The notes under the pieces are model-generated. The model had not been told where the DNA came from, ran no database searches, and was given only the letters and a program-made list of their open reading frames with translations. A DNA stretch of 23,775 nt, taken from an uncultured Bacilli bacterium (GTDB taxonomy: Bacteria > Bacillota_I > Bacilli_A > RF39 > UBA660). The stretch lies in the NCBI GenBank assembly GCA_905235875.1, contig CAJONL010000011.1, positions 1-23,775 on the forward strand. Reading direction: 5' to 3'. A program made the translations under genes and the position numbers. Below, in pieces: positions 1-7,406 of the stretch. Within the stretch, counting starts at the first letter, position 1. Every line of letters begins with the position of its first letter.

Positions 1-1117
1 ATTTTTATCATAGTATTTACCATCTACTATCTCACAATAATGTTTTTCTGGTTCTTTACATGAAGCATTATATTCTGTTGGGCTTACTACATTTCCATTT
101 TTATCGTAGTATTTTCCTTCGACTATTTCACAGTAATGTTTTTCTTCTGGCTTTTTACATGATTTTTCATAGTCTTCACCATTTACTATGTTTCCATTTT
201 TATCATAGTATTTACCATCTACTATCTCACAATAGTGCTTTTCTGGTTCTTTACATGAAGCATTATATTCTGTTGGACTAACTACATTTCCTTGTTTATC
301 ATAATATGTTCCTTCGATTATTTCACAATAATGCTTTGGCTCAGGTGCTTTACATGATTTTTCATAGTCTTCACCATTTACTATGTTTCCATTTTTATCA
401 TAATATTTGCCATTTACTATCTCACAATAGTGCTTTTCTGGTTCTTTACATGATTTATCGTAATCTGTTGGTGCAACTAAATTACCTTGCTTATCATAAT
501 ATTTACCGTTTATTATTTCACAATAATGTTTTGGCTCAGGTACTGTACATGATTTTTCGTATTCGTCACCTGTTACTATATTACCTTCTTTATCATAGTA
601 TCTACCATTTACTATTTCACAATAATGTTTTGGCTCTTCTTTACATGATTTATCATAATCTGTTGGTGTAACTAAATTACCTTGTTTATCATAATATTTT
701 CCATCTATTATTTCACAATAATGTTTTGGTTCAGGTACTGTACATGATTTTTCATATTCATCGCCTGTTACTATATTGCCTTCTTTATCATAGTACTTGC
801 CATTTATTATTTCACAATAATGTTTTGGTTCTTCTTTACATGATTTATTATATTCTTTTGGGCTTACTACGTTTCCATCTTTATCATAGTATGTACCTTC
901 AATTATAGTACAGTAATGCTTAACTGGTTTTTCACTACAAGATTCTTCATATTCATCACCTGTTACTATATTACCTTCTTTATCATAGTATTTATCATTT
1001 ACTATTTCACAATAATGTTTTGGTTCTTCCTTACATGATTTATTGTATTCTGATGGACTTACTACATTTCCATTCTTATCATAATATGTGCCATTTTTTA
1101 CTTCACAAGTATATTTA
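1..1117 (-). repeat. Coding tandem repeat array, about 96-nt units in an A/B alternating 190-195-nt super-repeat
   Basis: Eleven complete units and one cut unit are visible, recognisable by YYDK followed by GN and a closing cysteine. Counting from the N-terminus, odd units carry Pro after the GN(V/L)V strand (SPS, SPK, TPT, APT, SPT) and even units carry Gly (TGD, NGE) without exception. Linkers between units are short and Lys/Glu/Pro-rich. Bases 1-80 and 196-275 differ at only about two positions, showing recent duplication of a two-unit block. Confidence 0.9.
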
Positions 1118-1881
1118 ACGGGTTGTGGTGTAGGTGTTGGTTTATCAGGTGTAACAATTACCTTAATATTAGTTATTTTGTTAACAATTGTTTTAGTAAT
1201 TTTTATTACTTTTCTTTTTTGTTTTTTATTCTTCTTATATTTTACTACAGTGTTTCCTGTGTAATAATATCCATTATTATTACTATATGAACCTGATATT
1301 TCTTTAGCTACTCCGCCAACGTTATGTCTAGCAGCTTCTTCATCTTCAGATTCTTCCACTTCTTCGCTATCATTACTACTCTTATTGCTACTTTTTTCTA
1401 TTTTCTTTTCGCATACTGAATTATCATCACAATAATTGTAGCATCCTAAATACGTTACTATGTAATCTTCAACATCACCACATTTTAGATATACTTTTAA
1501 TTTGTATTCATTTGATAACTTAGTTACTTCTGTATATGAATCAGACGTACTACATGATCTTCCTCTTTTATCCGTAACATTTAATAAAAGTTTCATATCT
1601 AACATTTCTTTTAAAGTTAATTTCTTGCTGTCTCCTTCTTCTTTTGGGAGTCTATCTTTAGTGTAATAAGAAGTAGTTACATCTTTCATATTTGATAAAT
1701 TACTTTGAAATATTTGATCTGATATTGGATTAATATTAGCTTTATTTGGTAAAAGCCATAGTAATAGAAAAATTATAATTACTACGAATAGAAAAACTAA
1801 TAAGAAATTCTTTATATAATAACTTAGTGGTTTTCCTGAATTACCATTATTATAATATTGTCCATTGTTATAATTATTCAT
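1..1881 (-). CDS. Membrane-anchored tandem cysteine-repeat surface protein (partial, C-terminus beyond window)
   Basis: The frame is open for 627 codons from an ATG at 1881 to the window edge, so the stop lies outside. A GGGGG Shine-Dalgarno at 1891-1895 sits 9 nt before the ATG. Residues about 20-43 form one hydrophobic helix after a short Asn/Tyr/Gly-rich N-terminus with no cleavage site, suggesting a type II anchor with the rest outside the cell. Next come a cysteine-containing domain of about 110 residues, an acidic Ser/Glu stretch, a very basic Lys-rich segment, a Pro/Thr linker (PDKPTPTPQP) and then at least 12 units of about 32 residues built like CEIVNGKYYDKEGNIV...YEKSC, two cysteines each. 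The 22-nt gap to the gene at 1904-3805 suggests one operon. I do not recognise a named family. A cell- or spore-surface stalk or adhesin is a guess from architecture only. Confidence 0.85.
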   Translation of the reverse strand, partial: MNNYNNGQYYNNGNSGKPLSYYIKNFLLVFLFVVIIIFLLLWLLPNKANINPISDQIFQSNLSNMKDVTTSYYTKDRLPKEEGDSKKLTLKEMLDMKLLLNVTDKRGRSCSTSDSYTEVTKLSNEYKLKVYLKCGDVEDYIVTYLGCYNYCDDNSVCEKKIEKSSNKSSNDSEEVEESEDEEAARHNVGGVAKEISGSYSNNNGYYYTGNTVVKYKKNKKQKRKVIKITKTIVNKITNIKVIVTPDKPTPTPQPVKYTCEVKNGTYYDKNGNVVSPSEYNKSCKEEPKHYCEIVNDKYYDKEGNIVTGDEYEESCSEKPVKHYCTIIEGTYYDKDGNVVSPKEYNKSCKEEPKHYCEIINGKYYDKEGNIVTGDEYEKSCTVPEPKHYCEIIDGKYYDKQGNLVTPTDYDKSCKEEPKHYCEIVNGRYYDKEGNIVTGDEYEKSCTVPEPKHYCEIINGKYYDKQGNLVAPTDYDKSCKEPEKHYCEIVNGKYYDKNGNIVNGEDYEKSCKAPEPKHYCEIIEGTYYDKQGNVVSPTEYNASCKEPEKHYCEIVDGKYYDKNGNIVNGEDYEKSCKKPEEKHYCEIVEGKYYDKNGNVVSPTEYNASCKEPEKHYCEIVDGKYYDKN

Positions 1882-1903
1882 TTTTCATATCCCCCTATAT
1901 ATA

Positions 1904-3805
1904 TTAACGAGTTTTAGCTGGCTCATCAGTTTCTTTTACTTTTGCAACTTCATAATCTTTGCCATCAACTTTTACTGATTTTACTTTTTTCACATCATCA
2001 TTTGATGGTTCTGGTTTTGGTTCAGGCTTTGGTTCAGGCTTTGGTTCTGGTTTTGGTTCAGGCTTTGGTTCTGGTTTTGATTCAACCTTTTTTTCTGTCC
2101 CATCATCGTTATAATGTTTAGTTGGCTTTTCTTCAACAACTTCATTATTCTTATGACTTTTTTCCCACTCTTCTTTTTCTTTTTCAATTTTCTTTTCTGT
2201 TTCTTTGCTTGTTTTATTGTATTGATCTTTATAAGTTTTGCTCTTGTCTTTATCAGGTTTACCTGACTTACCATCATTTTTTATAATGTCTTCTACTGCA
2301 TCATTATTTCCGCTTTTAATATCTTTTGCTCTTTTTTCTTCTTTTTTATTTTTTTCATTTATTTTAGCTTTTTTTCTTGCTTTTTTCTCTTCTTCAAGTA
2401 CTTTCTTTTTACCAAATTTTTTAATCATTTTTTTTCTATCACTTTTGTGATATGTATTTCTCCATCTTTTAACTATTTCACCAGTTATTCCATTTCCATA
2501 TCCGTAACTATAATCGTAATAATCTCCTACTTCATCTCCTGCCATTAATTCTTTTAAACTATGACCACCGATTGAATTACGCATATCAATATTTCTTCCT
2601 AAAGCTAATAATTCTTCGTTTTTCAATTTTACAATCTTACTAACTACTTTTTCATGTAATCCTTTATTCTTACATCCTAGTTTTTCAACCATTTTTTCTA
2701 TTAAATTATATATTTCATTACATGATAATGATTCATTAACTTCAGTAATATTATTAAGCATTTTTTCATTTATTACATGTTTTGCTTGAAGTATAGGTAC
2801 AATTCCCTTAGCAATTAATGCTGATGCTCCTGGATATTTTTCGTATAAATTGTCTACATCTCCACTTATAAATATTTCCTCAAGTTTTTTATTAATTTGT
2901 GCTTTTATATCTTCACTTGGATTTCTATTATATTCAAGTACTAACCCTTCGAAGCTTTCAAAGAATTTCTTTTCATCTTTATCTTCGAATATATCTCCAA
3001 GTCCTGATTTTTCTGTAGCTCTAACGTAATAATAATTTGTTACTATCATTGCATCAGTATATGTTTCTGCTAATGTATCAGCATCTAAACTTTCATAAAC
3101 TGGTTCTTGATTATTTTTTTCTTTATTAAGCCAAATAATATCGCTTTGTCCAAATATTTTACCCATCTTATCTGTTCCTGTAGTTTCTATGTTTGAATAA
3201 ATGTAAGTTGCTATCATTTCATCAGTTGTTAAGAATAATCTATTACCTTCATCTTCAGGTTTTTCAACTGATGGTGCTGCTTCATTATTAAAATAGTCTT
3301 CTACTTTTAGTATTTTTTTAATTGTATTTCTTTGTCCAGATTTTTCATCTAATTTATTAATTAATTCTGGTAAAGTTTTTTCTTTAAAGTTCTTTAAATC
3401 TTGAGTAGTTTCAATATTTGTATTAGCATATACTGTTTTAATTCCAATTTTATCATCAATCTTAGCATAGCTTGAACCTATAAGTCCTAAACTTATAGCA
3501 ACTGCCGCTACTTTTTGAGCATTCTTTTGGGCTTTTCTTTTTCTTTTTAATGCTTCTTTTTCTAATTCCTTTTTTTCTTCAAGATATTTTTCATGAACCA
3601 TTAAATAAGTATTACCATTTTCTAAATATGGATAAATATCTACGCCATAGTTATTTAGATGTGTATTAATTACCTCATTTAAAAACTCATTTAAGCTTTG
3701 ATTTAATCCTCTTTCATAGTAAACTTTTTCAACATCTAATCCTGAAATATAATCTCTTTCGTTATTAACAAGTAGTATAATTTTTAACTCTTTTTTTCCT
3801 TTCAC
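1904..3805 (-). CDS. Large secreted or surface protein of unknown function with KPEP-repeat tail
   Basis: I chose the GTG at 3805, giving 633 aa, because a GGGGG Shine-Dalgarno (3813-3817) stands 7 nt before it; an ATG at 3835 would place that site inside the gene. The first 95 or so residues look cytoplasmic. A Lys/Arg-rich helix follows, then a short hydrophobic run ending GLIGSSYAK at about residues 99-115, which looks like a signal-peptide core placed unusually deep in the chain. Residues about 130-430 are mixed helical with only two cysteines, then come a Tyr/Gly patch, a long Lys/Glu-rich coiled-coil-like stretch, six KPEP units and a short end rich in Lys and Val. No family is recognised. 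It precedes the cysteine-repeat gene in the same transcript, so the two probably act together at the surface (inference). Confidence 0.8.
   Translation of the reverse strand: MKGKKELKIILLVNNERDYISGLDVEKVYYERGLNQSLNEFLNEVINTHLNNYGVDIYPYLENGNTYLMVHEKYLEEKKELEKEALKRKRKAQKNAQKVAAVAISLGLIGSSYAKIDDKIGIKTVYANTNIETTQDLKNFKEKTLPELINKLDEKSGQRNTIKKILKVEDYFNNEAAPSVEKPEDEGNRLFLTTDEMIATYIYSNIETTGTDKMGKIFGQSDIIWLNKEKNNQEPVYESLDADTLAETYTDAMIVTNYYYVRATEKSGLGDIFEDKDEKKFFESFEGLVLEYNRNPSEDIKAQINKKLEEIFISGDVDNLYEKYPGASALIAKGIVPILQAKHVINEKMLNNITEVNESLSCNEIYNLIEKMVEKLGCKNKGLHEKVVSKIVKLKNEELLALGRNIDMRNSIGGHSLKELMAGDEVGDYYDYSYGYGNGITGEIVKRWRNTYHKSDRKKMIKKFGKKKVLEEEKKARKKAKINEKNKKEEKRAKDIKSGNNDAVEDIIKNDGKSGKPDKDKSKTYKDQYNKTSKETEKKIEKEKEEWEKSHKNNEVVEEKPTKHYNDDGTEKKVESKPEPKPEPKPEPKPEPKPEPKPEPSNDDVKKVKSVKVDGKDYEVAKVKETDEPAKTR
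2007..2078 (-). repeat. Six 12-bp tandem repeats encoding KPEP
   Basis: Six consecutive 12-mers of two versions (ggttctggtttt and ggttcaggcttt on the plus strand) encode (Lys-Pro-Glu-Pro)6, a rigid extended spacer like those of wall-spanning proteins. Copy number is likely to vary between strains. Confidence 0.9.
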
Positions 3806-3866
3806 AATAATTCCCCCTGTTAAATATATTTGCATTTATAATAAATGACATATAAATATGTTCCCT

Positions 3867-3895
3867 ACTATAACACTTTTTGTTTTAAAAGGCAA
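3867..3895 (-). promoter_or_regulatory. SigA-type promoter with extended -10 for the surface-protein pair
   Basis: On the minus strand TTGCCT (3890-3895) is followed after exactly 17 nt by TATAGT (3867-3872), preceded by TGT to give an extended -10. The predicted start lies about 55 nt before the GTG of the 633-aa gene. No other promoter-like sequence is seen in this gap (3806-3961). Confidence 0.65.
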
Positions 3896-3961
3896 GAAAA
3901 AAATAATACTAATTAGATAAAAAATTCCATTTTTAGGATTGTGTTTTAAAAATAATTTTTA

Positions 3962-4171
3962 TTATTTTATATCTATTTCTAATGTTCCTATTAATATATC
4001 TGTATAGGTATATGATTTTATAAACATATTAGTTTTTACTAAGAAAATATTTTTGTAGCAATTAGTTATTATTCCTTCGAATACTTCAATTTGATTTCTA
4101 CTACCATTGTACTTAAATTTTATTTTTTTATTTTTATATGATTTAACCTTATTTTTTATTTTATTAATCAT
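3962..4171 (-). CDS. veg: Veg family protein (short)
   Basis: The 69-aa product matches the core of Bacillus Veg: a basic N-terminal helix, a G-(I/L)-(I/L) strand (FEGIITNCYKNIFLV) and the signature SYTYTDILIGTLEI, equivalent to SYSYADILTETVEL in B. subtilis. It is shorter than the usual 80-90 residues at both ends. Veg is a small, abundant, probably RNA- or DNA-binding protein linked in B. subtilis to biofilm-gene control and spore outgrowth; its biochemistry is unsettled. The ATG overlaps the TGA of yabG (ATGA), implying translational coupling. The order ksgA-yabG-veg is the Bacillus order and supports the call. Confidence 0.85.
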   Translation of the reverse strand: MINKIKNKVKSYKNKKIKFKYNGSRNQIEVFEGIITNCYKNIFLVKTNMFIKSYTYTDILIGTLEIDIK

Positions 4172-4959
4172 CTTGGATACCCCACATACATTGTCCCATT
4201 TGTTATTATGCCACCAATACCATCTTTACCATATTTTGTCCTTTCTAAAATACTTTTAAGATCTATTAATTTATTTTTACTAGATAAAGAAATAGATGCC
4301 GCAACAATAGCTGGATCTAATGCATGTATATTTATTCTCTTAGGACTTGAAGCAAAATTTGAACCTGCTTTTATTAGACTTTCATAATTAGATTGACAGG
4401 CACCTGCAATAATTATTAACTTTTCATGGTCTTTTTCGTATTCTCTTGCTTTAGTAACTGCTTTGATAAAGTTTCCACTATTTTTATAATTATTAAGATT
4501 CTCATAGTTATCATCTTTATCGTAGTAAGCATCATGACCTGTTATTACTAAAATATCCGGAGATATATCCTCTAAGTACTTTTTTATACTTAAATGTATT
4601 TTATTCTCAGGACTTACTACACCAAAGCTAGATATATTCATTTTTTTATAAAATCTTAAACATCTTTTTAAATAATCTTTATCAGCATCTATATGAAGAA
4701 CTTTTCCGGGCAAATAAAAATAGTTATCTCTATTAAAATCAAATAACTTCTCCATCTCATCTGATATTTTTCGATCATCTTGCGTTAAATCTTTATAACA
4801 GTCTTTACATATGTTCAAATCACTTATAGGGGAATCTGCAATTAGTCTAATATTTACTCCCTCAAGTATTGCAACATTATCTTTTATTTCTATTATTTTA
4901 AATACTAAATCATTATTATATGAAGTTCTTGTGACTAAATCACCAATATTAAAAAGCAT
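4168..4959 (-). CDS. yabG: Sporulation-specific protease YabG
   Basis: The 263-aa product has the YabG layout: a small beta-rich N-terminal domain (GDLVTRTSYNNDLVFKI), then the peptidase domain with KVLHIDADKDYLKRCLRFY, DILVITGHDAYY and IIAGACQSNYESL. Conserved His and Cys residues in these segments are consistent with the cysteine protease assignment (peptidase family U57, from family knowledge). In Bacillus, YabG is made in the mother cell under SigK and trims coat proteins such as SafA and SpoIVA; in Clostridioides it processes germination proteins. The Shine-Dalgarno CGGAGATGA lies in the loop of a 12-bp perfect hairpin whose 3' arm holds the start codon. The gene ends in TGA, overlapping veg. 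It is one of the best indicators of a spore former here. Confidence 0.93.
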   Translation of the reverse strand: MLFNIGDLVTRTSYNNDLVFKIIEIKDNVAILEGVNIRLIADSPISDLNICKDCYKDLTQDDRKISDEMEKLFDFNRDNYFYLPGKVLHIDADKDYLKRCLRFYKKMNISSFGVVSPENKIHLSIKKYLEDISPDILVITGHDAYYDKDDNYENLNNYKNSGNFIKAVTKAREYEKDHEKLIIIAGACQSNYESLIKAGSNFASSPKRINIHALDPAIVAASISLSSKNKLIDLKSILERTKYGKDGIGGIITNGTMYVGYPR

Positions 4960-4988
4960 ATAATCATCTCCGATAAATTATATGCTTT
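4953..4988 (-). promoter_or_regulatory. Perfect 12-bp hairpin over the yabG start codon
   Basis: The arms 4953-4964 and 4977-4988 are exact inverted complements (minus strand AAAGCATATAAT and ATTATATGCTTT) with a 12-nt loop. The loop carries the yabG Shine-Dalgarno and the 3' arm carries its ATG (4957-4959); T residues follow the stem. It could be a terminator for ksgA, a translational brake on yabG, or a protein-binding palindrome. The sequence alone does not decide. Confidence 0.55.
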
Positions 4989-5005
4989 ATTATTATTTTT
5001 ATTAA

Positions 5006-5791
5006 TTAAATAACATTTGATATTTCTATAAACACTTCAATTGGTAACTGCTCTGCTCTTATATTTTCTTTATACCCGTTTTTTAATAATACTTTTTCTA
5101 TTTTACAATAATCATAGTCTTTTAAATTGTTTTTTAAAGTCTTCCTTTTATACTTAAAGCTATCTCTTACTAGTTTATAAAATTTTTCTTCGCTTTTTAT
5201 TATTTTTTTTTCTTTTTTATAAAACGATACTATCAAGCTATCAACATTAGGTTTTGGAATAAAAGAATTTCTTTTTACAATAAAATCTTTTTTTATTTCA
5301 TAGTTATAGTTTAAATACACTGTTAAAGAACCATATTCTTTAGTATTAGCCTTTGCACAAATACGATCTCCAACTTCCTTTTGCACCATAAATCTCATCA
5401 TTTCTACATCTAAATTAGTTTCAATTATTTTTTCTATGATAGGAGTTGTGATATAGTAAGGTAGATTAGCTATAATGTATAAATTATCATAATCTATTTC
5501 TTTTATATCATCAAGAATATTTTGTTTTAGAAAATCGTTATATATTATTTTATAGTTAGAATAGTTTTTTAAATTATTATCTAATTCATCCTTAAGTTCT
5601 TTATCTATTTCGTAACAAAGTACTTTATCAAATTTTTCACATAATCTAGTTGTAAGCTTACCATCCCCTGGGCCAATTTCTATTACTAAATTATTAGGCT
5701 TTATTTCTATAGTATCAACTATCTTATTAACTATATTTTTATCAATAAGAAAATTTTGTCCATATCTTTTTTTAAAATTAAAAGTATTCAT
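5006..5791 (-). CDS. rsmA: 16S rRNA (A1518/A1519) dimethyladenosine transferase RsmA/KsgA
   Basis: The 261-aa product is full length. It starts with the family hallmark YGQNFLIDKNIVNKIV, has SAM-binding motif I EIGPGDGKLTT at about residues 38-47, the acidic YEIDKEL loop, and the catalytic motif IV NLPYYITTPI near residue 109. It dimethylates two adjacent adenosines near the 3' end of 16S rRNA during small-subunit assembly. It lies 33 nt after the signal peptidase gene and 46 nt before yabG, matching the Bacillus ksgA-yabG-veg order. The ribosome-binding site (CTGGTGAA before ATG) is modest. A strong inverted repeat follows the stop and may separate its expression from yabG. Confidence 0.95.
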   Translation of the reverse strand: MNTFNFKKRYGQNFLIDKNIVNKIVDTIEIKPNNLVIEIGPGDGKLTTRLCEKFDKVLCYEIDKELKDELDNNLKNYSNYKIIYNDFLKQNILDDIKEIDYDNLYIIANLPYYITTPIIEKIIETNLDVEMMRFMVQKEVGDRICAKANTKEYGSLTVYLNYNYEIKKDFIVKRNSFIPKPNVDSLIVSFYKKEKKIIKSEEKFYKLVRDSFKYKRKTLKNNLKDYDYCKIEKVLLKNGYKENIRAEQLPIEVFIEISNVI

Positions 5792-5824
5792 AAATATTCA
5801 CCAGTTTTGTATTTTACCACAATT

Positions 5825-6715
5825 CTATAATAATTCAATATCATCATTCGTTTCAGATTGATTTTTTATCTCTTTAGGTATTTTAATTGGTTTTATTTCT
5901 TCGGTTTGTTCTTTTATTTCCCTAGGCATTTCAATTAGTTTTTGTTTATTAGGATGTTTTTCTATTTCCATAGGTTTTTCATTTGTTATTATTTCTTTAG
6001 GATCTTCCTTTTTTGAAACAATAGGACTATTCATTTCTATTGGTTCTATTTTAGGATTTTCTATAACAATTGGAGCTGTTTCACTTTCTTTATTATACTC
6101 TTCTTCATCCCTTATAATATTATCTTGCTCTGTTTCTTCATTTATAAAAGTATCTTCATCATCTTTTCTTCTTATTCCCTCGAATATTTTTACTACATCA
6201 TAAATTACGACTGCAAGACTCGCTAATAACACTCCTATTATTACTTTTCGATTATTAACTAAGTATTGTTGGAAATATCCTACTTTAGGTATTTTTAAAA
6301 CTACTTTTCCAAGTACTCTTTCACCTTTTACTATTTCACTATCTGCAATACTATTATTATCGCCTTTAGTCTTATAAGAATATTTTCCATTTACTACATA
6401 ACTTTCTTTAACCCTATGAGTTATATTGATACCGCCATTTAAATCAGATCTATATGTTACAATATCACCTATTTCATACTTATTGTCATCATTTTTATAA
6501 GTGATTATTACATCCCCCGCATAAATTGTTGGGACCATACTTTGCGTAAGAATAGTATAAAAATTAAATTTTATATCTCCAAGCCGACCTGTACTCGCTA
6601 AATACTTTACTCTTAAAACATATCCAAGTATCGCAACTATTAATACTACAAGTATTACAAATATTACAGTCGACATCCCTTTAACTATTCTATTTAATAT
6701 GCTTTTCATACTCAT
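5825..6715 (-). CDS. sipW: ER-type (SipW-like) signal peptidase I with a long charged C-terminal tail
   Basis: Residues about 15-34 are a membrane helix. The catalytic Ser59 lies in LTQSMVPTI, His100 in NITHRV takes the place of the bacterial Lys, and Asp119 lies in KTKGDNN. This Ser-His-Asp set marks the archaeal/ER/SipW class. A second helix at about 158-178 places the C-terminus in the cytoplasm. Residues about 185-296 form an extra Glu/Lys/Pro-rich tail with a repeated phrase (MPREIKEQTE, IPKEIKNQSE) absent from typical family members of about 190 residues. It should cleave signal peptides of selected exported proteins; in B. subtilis SipW handles TasA and TapA. Two ATGs fit (6715 and 6709) with the Shine-Dalgarno AAGGGTGAT just before the first, so the start is uncertain by two codons. 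The gene probably heads the unit with rsmA. Confidence 0.9.
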   Translation of the reverse strand: MSMKSILNRIVKGMSTVIFVILVVLIVAILGYVLRVKYLASTGRLGDIKFNFYTILTQSMVPTIYAGDVIITYKNDDNKYEIGDIVTYRSDLNGGINITHRVKESYVVNGKYSYKTKGDNNSIADSEIVKGERVLGKVVLKIPKVGYFQQYLVNNRKVIIGVLLASLAVVIYDVVKIFEGIRRKDDEDTFINEETEQDNIIRDEEEYNKESETAPIVIENPKIEPIEMNSPIVSKKEDPKEIITNEKPMEIEKHPNKQKLIEMPREIKEQTEEIKPIKIPKEIKNQSETNDDIELL

Positions 6716-6825
6716 ATCACCCTTACTAATTATGAATAATTAGGTTATTCTTTCTATACTATTAACATAGTATCACAAAACAATAAACTTTTAAAGAGAT
6801 ATGTCTAGAAAAAAGCATTTTTACA

Positions 6826-7356
6826 CTATTTAATATATTTATCAAATATTTCTTTTATGTATGAAGTATATTCAATATTATCTATATTCTCTTTTTCTTC
6901 AAATGAACATATTGGAGGAAATAAAATACACCACCAGTTATTCCCTGATCCATTTCCTAATGTTATTAAAAGTGATTCATAGTATCCCTTCTGATACTTT
7001 ATACCTTTATATTTCTTTTCGGGAAAATAATGCTTTCCGTAATCTATAGAATAGTTTATATTTTTCTTTTCATCTTTCAGCACTTTTTTTATTAACTTAT
7101 TATATTTATTTATATTGGCTTTTATAATTTTTCTAGTTTCATCTATTGTTTTAGAAGAACTTAAATCATTTATGATTTCTAGCTCTACATTATTTTTCAC
7201 TTTTTTCTTTAATAATTGATCAGAAATACTATTACTATTGGGTACTATTCTTATTCTAATTGAATCATTAGGTATTACGTAATAATCTTCTTCATGCATA
7301 TTAGATATTGTGATTAAAGATAAAACTGCTAAAAATAAAAGAATAAATTTTTGCAT
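6826..7356 (-). CDS. spoIIR: Stage II sporulation protein R
   Basis: The 176-aa product has an N-terminal signal peptide or anchor (about residues 3-20), then the SpoIIR signatures IRIRIVPNSNSISDQLLKKK, YFPEKKYKG and NGSGNNWWCILFPPICSF. SpoIIR is made in the forespore under SigF, exported to the intermembrane space, and activates SpoIIGA to process pro-SigE in the mother cell. It lies 50 nt after prmC, as in B. subtilis (prfA-prmC-spoIIR). The site AGGTGAT before ATG 7356 supports the start. I could not find a convincing SigF promoter in the short upstream gap. Length is slightly below the usual 200 or more. Confidence 0.95.
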   Translation of the reverse strand: MQKFILLFLAVLSLITISNMHEEDYYVIPNDSIRIRIVPNSNSISDQLLKKKVKNNVELEIINDLSSSKTIDETRKIIKANINKYNKLIKKVLKDEKKNINYSIDYGKHYFPEKKYKGIKYQKGYYESLLITLGNGSGNNWWCILFPPICSFEEKENIDNIEYTSYIKEIFDKYIK

Positions 7357-7406
7357 TTATATCACCTATATAAATACTGATTTTTATTCTCTTTTTTTAT
7401 TCATTT

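Noticed and set aside
60..908. Plus-strand open frames rich in His/Leu/Tyr across the left end
   Set aside because: They are antisense shadows of the minus-strand repeat gene: they lack ribosome sites and repeat only because the real gene does.
1..1117. Regular repeats resembling a CRISPR array
   Set aside because: Units are about 96 nt, keep one open frame throughout, vary mainly in coding-neutral ways and have no unique spacers.
1990..2277. Alternative minus-strand frame with a Gln/Asn repeat (95 aa)
   Set aside because: It is a frame-shifted reading of the KPEP region of the 633-aa gene, with no ribosome site.
3920..3965. AT-only hairpin after veg as a terminator
   Set aside because: The stem has no G-C pair near the stop and the second possible stem needs a bulge, so it is too weak to call.
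4168..4171. Mycoplasma genetic code (TGA read as Trp)
   Set aside because: TGA ends yabG and the M23 gene at ATGA overlaps, and visible Trp residues such as those in SpoIIR use TGG.
6750..6780. Dyad ATACTA-N6-TAGTAT and TGTGATACT upstream of the signal peptidase gene as operator and promoter
   Set aside because: Arms are only 6 bp, there is no acceptable -35, and such AT dyads are expected by chance here.
7357..7406. SigF promoter for spoIIR
   Set aside because: No GYATA-N15-GGNNANHNT pattern fits in the 50-nt gap; expression may come from the upstream operon or from a promoter inside prmC.
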